This document shows, piece after piece, positions 58,822-64,000 of a stretch of DNA of 64,000 bases; position 1 is the stretch's first letter, and each line of letters begins with the position of its first letter. Below the pieces are notes generated by a model. It did not search any database. It saw only the letters and a list, made by a program, of their open reading frames with translations, and was not told the origin of the DNA. Origin of the DNA: Dehalococcoidia bacterium (GTDB taxonomy: Bacteria > Chloroflexota > Dehalococcoidia > Tepidiformales > Tepidiformaceae); NCBI GenBank assembly GCA_020850615.1, contig JADZEI010000038.1, positions 124,001-188,000 of the forward strand, read 5' to 3'. The position numbers were made by a program, and so were the translations under genes.

Positions 58822-59544
58822 ATGGCCAGCTGGGACCCCTACCTCTCCGACCGGGACCGCGCTCACCTGGAGGCGGGCTACCTGAAGAAGGCGCCGTTCG
58901 GCTTCGGCACGAACCCGGTCTGCCTCGTCATCGACGACTACTACAGCGTGCTCGGCACCGAACGGGAGCCGTTCTTCGAGTCGATCAAGAAGTGGCCGAT
59001 GAGCACCGGGCTCGAGGGCTGGGCCGCGATCGACAGGACGGTCGACCTCCTCCGCGCGGCCCGCGCGAACGACGTCCCGGTCATCTACGTGCACGGCATG
59101 GAGAAGGGCTTCGTGCCCTGGGGCCGCCGGTCGAAGGCGGAGCGGCTGGCGCACCTTTCGCCGGAGGAGCGGGCCAAGGCGAACCAGATCGTCGACGAGA
59201 TCGCGCCGCTGCCGGGCGAGCTGGTCATCCAGAAGGCGGCCGCGAGCGCGTTCCAGGGCACGCCCCTGGTGTTCCACCTGAACTACCACGGCGTCGACAC
59301 GGTCATCGCCTGTGGCGAGACGACCAGCGGTTGCGTGCGGGCAAGCGTGGTGGACGGCGCCACCTACCGGTTCGCCATGGGCGTCGTCGAAGAGTGCTGC
59401 TTCGACCGCACCGAGGCGAGCCACTACATCAACCTCTTCGACATGAACCAGAAGTACGCGGACGTCGTCTCGCTCGGCGAGGCGGTCAGCTACTTCGACG
59501 GCATCGGCGCGAAGAAGGGGCTCCTGGCGGGCGCGCTCGCCTGA
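58822..59544 (+). CDS. Isochorismatase-family hydrolase, paralog 3 (240 aa)
   Basis: ATG 58822 follows AAGGAG. Asp38 in 'CLVIDDYYSVLG', Lys138 in 'ELVIQKAAASAFQGT' and Cys171 in 'GETTSGCVRASVVDGA' form the expected catalytic triad. The C-terminal half is clearly related to paralog 1 at 56174 ('EASHYINLFDMNQKYADVVS'), an adjacent-gene duplication. Residues 40-75 are longer than in most members. Probably hydrolyses a carbamoyl or amide bond in the compound taken up by the downstream transporter. Confidence 0.88.
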   Translation: MASWDPYLSDRDRAHLEAGYLKKAPFGFGTNPVCLVIDDYYSVLGTEREPFFESIKKWPMSTGLEGWAAIDRTVDLLRAARANDVPVIYVHGMEKGFVPWGRRSKAERLAHLSPEERAKANQIVDEIAPLPGELVIQKAAASAFQGTPLVFHLNYHGVDTVIACGETTSGCVRASVVDGATYRFAMGVVEECCFDRTEASHYINLFDMNQKYADVVSLGEAVSYFDGIGAKKGLLAGALA

Positions 59545-59566
59545 CAGGAAGACCGGCCACACCAGC

Positions 59567-59597
59567 GAGGCGGGGGTGGGTTCGCCGCCCCCGCCTC
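59567..59597 (+). terminator. Intercistronic stem-loop
   Basis: GAGGCGGGGG (59567-59576) pairs with CCCCCGCCTC (59588-59597), loop of 11. It lies between paralog 3 and the substrate-binding protein gene. With no T-tract, it may act as a partial terminator or mRNA-stabilising hairpin. Confidence 0.45.
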
Positions 59598-59632
59598 ACC
59601 ACATTTCAGCCACGGGGAGTTGTGAGGGAGCC

Positions 59633-61294
59633 ATGATGTTCGTTCGAGACCTTTCGCGCCGCAAGTTCCTCAAGGCGACCGGCGGCGCCGGCGCGGTCGC
59701 GGGCCTTTCGGCCATCGGCGCGGCCTGCGGATCCGATGATGACGACGATGCCACGGGAACCGGTACGACCGAAGCTAGCGCAACGCGGCCGGGTGTCAGC
59801 AGCACCCAGGACGCGGGGGCGGTCAAGCTCGCGGCCAACCAGACGCTGGTCGTGCGGCAGTACGACGAGCCCGGCGGGTTCGACCCGGCCACGCTCTTCC
59901 GGATCGAGACGGAGAACATCGCGTTCAACGTCTACAGCGGGCTGACCAGCTTCGACCCCCTGACCGGCTCGCCGATCCCGGACCTCGCGGAGAGCTGGAC
60001 GATCTCGCCGGACGGCAAGACGTACACGTTCAAGCTCGTCGAAAACGCGATGTGGCACCAGGACTTCGGCAAGTTCACGTCGAAGGACGTGAAGTACTCG
60101 TACGAGCGGGTCCTGAACCCGGCGACGAACTCGACCTATCGCGCCGAGTTCAACAACGTCGCCTCGATCGAGACGCCGAACGAGTACACGGTCGTCATCA
60201 ACCTGAAGACGCCGGACCAGAACTTCCTGTACCAGGTGGGGAACTACCACCAGGGCCAGGTCGTGAAGCAGGAAGCGATCGAGAAGTACGGCGACCAGTA
60301 CGCCCGCAACCCGGTTGGCACCGGCCCGTTCGCGTTCAAGGAATGGGTCGCGAACTCGCACATGGTGCTGGAAGGGCACGCCGGCTACTTCAAGGGCGCG
60401 CCGACGCTCAAGAGCATCCGCTTCAACCTGATCAAGGACACGGCAGCTGCCGAGACCGCGCTTTCGAACAAGGAAGTCGAAGTCGCGATGAGCATCGGCC
60501 GGAACACCGAGATCATCGACCGCCTGGCGAAGGATGGCCGGTACGTCCTGCACAAGTCCGAGGACTATGCGAACAACATCTGGATCTTCAACCCCGACTA
60601 CAAGCCCCTGGCCGACCCGCGCGTGCGCCAGGCGTTCGGCTACGGCCAGGACATGGACGGCATCGCGAAGCAGATCGCGCCGCACACCCAGAAGGTGGCC
60701 CACAGCATCCTGCCGCCGTTCATGCCGGTGTACTCGGAGAGCCTGAAGTACACGTACGACCCGGGGAAGGCGAAGGAGCTGCTGAAGGCCGCCGGCTACG
60801 GCGACGGGTTCACGGTGAAGCAGATCCTCACGAGCACGACGGGCGCGAGCGAGGACCTGCTCATCCGGCAGGCCCAGCTCCTCGACGTCGGGATCAAGCT
60901 CGAGTTCGAGCTCATGGAGACCGCGATCTGGAACAAGCGCCGCAACGGCGGCGACTACGAGTTGACCGCGCGCCTCTACCCGGCCGTGAACCCGGACACG
61001 CTGCTCTTCGGCTACCTCCACCCGGACAACATCGTCCCGAAGGGGCTGAACGGCTCGAAGTACAACAACCCGGCGCTGACCCAGAAGCTCGAGGCCGCCC
61101 GCGCGGAGCCCGACGTGGAGAAGCGGAAGGCGCTCTACGCGGACGTGCAGAAGATCGCGCACGAGGAGGCGGCCTACATGCCGTACGCCACGAACACGGT
61201 GTACTGGGCTGCCTACCCCTGGGTGAAGAACCTGGTGATCGACAAGCTCGCCGTCGTGAACTGGTTCCCGGTGCAAATCGAGGAACACGCATGA
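59633..61294 (+). CDS. ABC transporter substrate-binding protein, family 5 (553 aa)
   Basis: ATG 59633 or 59636 follows GAGGGAG. The Tat motif SRRKFLK is followed by a hydrophobic stretch and lipobox GAAC with Cys32, so it is a Tat-exported lipoprotein. An acidic 'GSDDDDDATG' spacer leads to the SBP_bac_5 domain: 'EPGGFDPATLFRIETENIAFNVYSGLTSFDP', 'DLAESWTISPDGKTYTFKL', 'NPVGTGPFAFKEW' and 'DPRVRQAFGYG'. Delivers peptide-like or other ligands to the permeases encoded next (4-bp overlap, ATGA). Confidence 0.92.
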   Translation: MMFVRDLSRRKFLKATGGAGAVAGLSAIGAACGSDDDDDATGTGTTEASATRPGVSSTQDAGAVKLAANQTLVVRQYDEPGGFDPATLFRIETENIAFNVYSGLTSFDPLTGSPIPDLAESWTISPDGKTYTFKLVENAMWHQDFGKFTSKDVKYSYERVLNPATNSTYRAEFNNVASIETPNEYTVVINLKTPDQNFLYQVGNYHQGQVVKQEAIEKYGDQYARNPVGTGPFAFKEWVANSHMVLEGHAGYFKGAPTLKSIRFNLIKDTAAAETALSNKEVEVAMSIGRNTEIIDRLAKDGRYVLHKSEDYANNIWIFNPDYKPLADPRVRQAFGYGQDMDGIAKQIAPHTQKVAHSILPPFMPVYSESLKYTYDPGKAKELLKAAGYGDGFTVKQILTSTTGASEDLLIRQAQLLDVGIKLEFELMETAIWNKRRNGGDYELTARLYPAVNPDTLLFGYLHPDNIVPKGLNGSKYNNPALTQKLEAARAEPDVEKRKALYADVQKIAHEEAAYMPYATNTVYWAAYPWVKNLVIDKLAVVNWFPVQIEEHA

Positions 61295-62241
61295 ACGGCT
61301 ACATCGCTCGCCGCGGCTTCGCCATGGTGCCGACCCTGTTCGGCATCGTGACGCTGGTCTTCCTGATGATCCGGCTCATCCCCGGTGACCCGGCGGCGGC
61401 GGTGGGTGGCGAAGGCCTTGGGGAGGAGGCGCTCGCGGCACTTCGCGAGCGCCTGGGCGTCAACGGCTCGATCCCCGGGCAGTACGCCACCTATCTCGCG
61501 GACCTGGTGCGCTTCGACCTCGGCAAGTCCATCCACACGGGCCTGCCCGTCACCGAGCTCATCAGCGACGCCCTGCCGGTCACCGTCGCGGTCGCGCTCC
61601 TGAGCGTGGTGATGGGGACGCTGATCGCGGTGCCCGTGGGCGCCGTCGCCGCCTATGCCCGTTCGAAGGGCAAGGTGGCGGCGGACCAGGGGCTCACCGG
61701 GTTCGCGATGGGTGTCGACACGATGCCGCCGTTCTGGGTGGCGCTGGTACTGATCCTGGTGTTCTCGCTACACCTGAAGTGGTTCCCCGTGAGCGGGCCG
61801 ATCGAGTGGACCGACCCGGTCGCGGCGACAAAGCGGCTCTTCCTGCCGGTGGTCGTGCTCGGCGTCGCCCAGGTCGCTTCGGTCGCGCGGGTGACGCGCA
61901 CCGCGGTCCTCGACGCGCTCCAGGACGACTACGTCCGGACGGCGCGGGCGCTGGGGACGCCGGAGACGGTCGTGCTGTTCAAGCACGCGCTTCGCAACTC
62001 GGCGCTGCCGGTGGTCACGATCACCGGGCTGAGCGTGGGCCGGCTGCTCGGCGGCACCGTCATCATCGAGAACATCTTCAGCATCCCGGGCATGGGCACC
62101 GCGCTCGTGCAGGGCATCAACAGCCGGGACTACCCGATTGTCCAGGGCGTGATCCTGGTCTTCGCCCTGCTGTTCATCCTCGTCAACTTCGCCACGGACC
62201 TCGTCTACACCCGCGTAGACCCGCGCGTCCGCTTCGGCTAA
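61291..62241 (+). CDS. ABC transporter permease, DppB/OppB type (316 aa)
   Basis: Starts on the ATGA overlap with the binding-protein gene. N-terminal 'RRGFAMVPTLFGIVTLVFLMIRLIPGDPAAA' is the standard DppB opening. About six spans, and the EAA loop 'DDYVRTARALGTPETVVLFKHALRNSALPVV' contacts the ATPase. Complete and in frame, unlike the following permease gene. Confidence 0.93.
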   Translation: MNGYIARRGFAMVPTLFGIVTLVFLMIRLIPGDPAAAVGGEGLGEEALAALRERLGVNGSIPGQYATYLADLVRFDLGKSIHTGLPVTELISDALPVTVAVALLSVVMGTLIAVPVGAVAAYARSKGKVAADQGLTGFAMGVDTMPPFWVALVLILVFSLHLKWFPVSGPIEWTDPVAATKRLFLPVVVLGVAQVASVARVTRTAVLDALQDDYVRTARALGTPETVVLFKHALRNSALPVVTITGLSVGRLLGGTVIIENIFSIPGMGTALVQGINSRDYPIVQGVILVFALLFILVNFATDLVYTRVDPRVRFG

Positions 62242-62263
62242 CAGCTCACCAGGGGGAGAGGCC

Positions 62264-63156
62264 ATGCAGTACTCGGTCGAGGCCAACGTCCGCAGGGGGG
62301 CAGGTTCGCGGATGCCGAACCTGCGCCTGCCGGCGTTCCGGAAGTTCTTCGGGAACATGAACAACCTGGCGGGGGCGGCCATCCTCGTGCCGATCGTCCT
62401 GCTGGCGATCACCGCGCCCTGGCTGCCGATCGCGGATCCGCTGAAGCCGGACCTCCGGGCGACGCTCGATTCGCCCTCGGCCGGGCACTTCTTCGGCACC
62501 GACAAGCTCGGCCGCGACATCTTCAGCCGGACGCTCTCCGGCCTGCGGGTCTCGCTCTTCGTCGGCTTCTCGGCAGCTGGCATCGCCCTCGCCGGTGCGG
62601 GATGCTTATCGGCACCATCTCCGGCTTCGCCGGCAAGACCGCGGACACGATCATCTCCGCGATCATCGACGTCTTCCTCGCGTTCCCGTCGTTGCTGCTG
62701 GCGATCGGCGTGGTCGCGATCTTCGGGCCCGGGCTGCCGCAGGTCATCGCGGCGCTCGCGATCGCCGACACGCCGCGGGCCATCCGGCTACAGCGGTCGC
62801 TCACGCTGGGGCTGAAGTCGCGGACGTACATGGACGCCGCGCGCATGGCATCGGCGCCGACCTGGTGGATGCTCATCCGCCACGTGGTGCCGAACACCAT
62901 CGCGCCGATGGTTGTGGTCGCGAGCATTTACGCCTCGAACGCGATCCTGGCGGAGGCGGCGCTGAGCTTCCTCGGGCTCGGGCTCGTGCCGCCGGACCCG
63001 TCGCTCGGCAACCTCGTGAGCGAGGGCCGGCAGTACCTCCAGGACGCGTGGTGGATCTCGACGATCCCGGGGCTGGTCATCGCCCTGGTCTCGATCAGCC
63101 TGCACCTGTTCTCGGACGGCATCCGCGAACATCTCGACCCGCGGCTCGGCGTGTAG
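62264..63156 (+). pseudogene. ABC transporter permease, DppC/OppC type, interrupted by a one-base frameshift
   Basis: Frame 1 from ATG 62264 encodes the N-terminal part: 'NNLAGAAILVPIVLLAITAPWLPIADPLKPDL', 'GHFFGTDKLGRDIFSRTLSGLRVSLFVGFSAAGIALAGAG'. Near 62599-62601 the reading shifts: the rest, MLIGTISGFAGKTAD to the TAG at 63156, continues in another frame (from 62602), with the EAA loop 'RTYMDAARMASAPTWWMLIRHVVPNT'. One extra G in the GGG run at 62599-62601 would restore a single frame. The break lies within an otherwise intact and well-conserved gene, so a sequencing or assembly error is likely; a true mutation would disable the transporter. Confidence 0.85.
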
Positions 63157-63167
63157 GAGGAGAGCTC

Positions 63168-64000
63168 ATGGCGCTCATGATGAAAGCACCCCAAGCGGCC
63201 CGGACCGCACCAACCCCCGGCGCGGGCACGCTCCTTGAAGTCCAGGACCTCGCGGTCGAATTCCACGCCCGGCGCGGCATCGTCAAGGCGGTCGACGGCG
63301 TGTCGTTCACGCTCGAAGCGGGCGAGCGGCTCGCGATCGTCGGCGAGAGCGGCTCGGGCAAGAGCGTGATGTCGATGTCGCTGCTTCAGCTCGTCGCCCA
63401 CCCCGGCCGCATCGTCCGGGGGAGCGCGATGCTGAACGGCAAGGACCTGCTCGCGCTCCAGGGCAAGGCCCTGCGCGATGTGCGCGGCGCCGACGTGACG
63501 ATGGTCTTCCAGGACCCAATGACGGCGCTGAACCCGGTGCTGCGCGTCGCCGACCAGGTGATGGCGCCGCTCCGGCGGCACCTCGGGCTCGGCCCAGAGG
63601 AGGCCCGCCGCCGGGCCGTGGAGTCGCTCACCCGCGTGGGCATCCCGGATGCCGAACGTAACCTTGACGCCTACCCGCACGAGCTCTCGGGCGGCATGCG
63701 GCAACGCGTGCTGATCGCGATGGCGGTCGCCTGCGAACCACGGCTGCTCATCGCCGATGAGCCGACGACCGCGCTCGACGTGACGATCCAGGCGCAGATC
63801 GTCGAGCTCCTCCGGGGCATCTCGGACCAGCTCGGCACCGCCGTCATGTTCGTGACGCACGACATGGGCCTCGTCGCCCGGTTCGCGCACCGCGTGGCCG
63901 TGATGTACGCCGGCCGGATCGTGGAGGTCGGCCCGGTCCGCGAGATCTTCGCGAACCCGCGGCACCCCTACACGCGCGGCCTCCTCGCCTCCATCCCGGC
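63168..64000 (+). CDS. ABC transporter ATP-binding protein, DppD/OppD type (partial, 3' end outside window)
   Basis: AGGAGG and ATG 63168 follow the permease stop (TAG) by 11 bases. Walker A GESGSGKS, Q-loop 'VFQDPMTALNPV', signature LSGGMRQR, Walker B 'LLIADEPTTALD' and H-loop 'VTHDMG' are all present. The end, 'FANPRHPYTRGLLASIP', is the beginning of the oligopeptide-transporter C-terminal extension. A second ATPase (DppF type) may follow outside the window. Confidence 0.93.
   Translation, partial: MALMMKAPQAARTAPTPGAGTLLEVQDLAVEFHARRGIVKAVDGVSFTLEAGERLAIVGESGSGKSVMSMSLLQLVAHPGRIVRGSAMLNGKDLLALQGKALRDVRGADVTMVFQDPMTALNPVLRVADQVMAPLRRHLGLGPEEARRRAVESLTRVGIPDAERNLDAYPHELSGGMRQRVLIAMAVACEPRLLIADEPTTALDVTIQAQIVELLRGISDQLGTAVMFVTHDMGLVARFAHRVAVMYAGRIVEVGPVREIFANPRHPYTRGLLASIP

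Noticed and set aside
62590-62620. Programmed ribosomal frameshifting in the permease gene
   Set aside because: There is no X-XXY-YYZ slippery heptamer or downstream pseudoknot, and permeases of this family are not known to use it. A missing base is simpler.
1-64000. CRISPR arrays and insertion sequences
   Set aside because: I saw no regularly spaced repeats, transposase genes or terminal inverted repeats in the window.

Overview
The window is very GC-rich and has strong G/C third-position codon bias, many GTG or TTG starts, 4-bp start/stop overlaps and dense gene packing. The gene content fits a free-living bacterium with respiratory and heterotrophic capacity: a molybdenum oxidoreductase of the nitrite oxidoreductase/nitrate reductase type, glycogen metabolism, two multi-sensor histidine kinases and peptide-type ABC uptake. 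Chloroflexota is my best guess, by inference from this gene mix; no ribosomal or other firm taxonomic marker is present, and the only RNA gene is tRNA-Phe(GAA).

Region 1 (1-11121) is mixed housekeeping and metabolism: the 5' part of an oligopeptide-type substrate-binding protein with an inverted repeat over its start, small proteins (one FmdB-like zinc ribbon), a DUF1461 membrane protein, an ADP-forming acyl-CoA synthetase-like subunit, an alpha/beta hydrolase, an orphan GAF-PAS-PAS histidine kinase, an SRPBCC protein, a type IB topoisomerase and an AtuA/DUF1446 protein.

Region 2 (11118-23532) is the core of the window. It holds an NnrS-like membrane protein, DUF2249, a second polytopic heme-protein-like membrane protein, a DUF59 Fe-S assembly factor, a MobB-FmdE fusion, and an operon for an exported type II DMSO-reductase-family enzyme: alpha with a Tat signal, a small unknown protein, beta with four Fe-S clusters, a TorD-like chaperone, a heme-b gamma subunit and a polytopic membrane protein. 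The beta subunit most resembles periplasmic-type NxrB. Three near-identical palindromes (GTGAC-N4-GTCRC) precede the three transcription units, suggesting one CRP/FNR-type regulon for nitrogen-oxide or related oxyanion respiration.

Region 3 (23624-42393) holds transporters, an APH-DUF6285 pair, DUF2203, glgC and glgX with a ribokinase, a YCII-DUF6980 fusion, tldD, an MBL-fold protein, typA, a universal stress protein with two TrkA-type K+ channel regulators, pheA, an XdhC N-domain protein and a UdgX uracil-DNA glycosylase. tRNA-Phe follows, then a less GC-rich gene for a secreted metzincin-like protease.

Region 4 (46017-64000) holds another APH-linked pair, a 1432-residue double-kinase hybrid sensor, a CBS-HEPN protein and a possible catabolic locus. 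That locus has MarR, MFS, three isochorismatase-family amidohydrolases, an alpha/beta hydrolase and a Dpp/Opp-type ABC transporter, arranged divergently around two tandem operator-like repeats. The second permease gene carries a one-base frameshift, and the ATPase gene runs off the window end.
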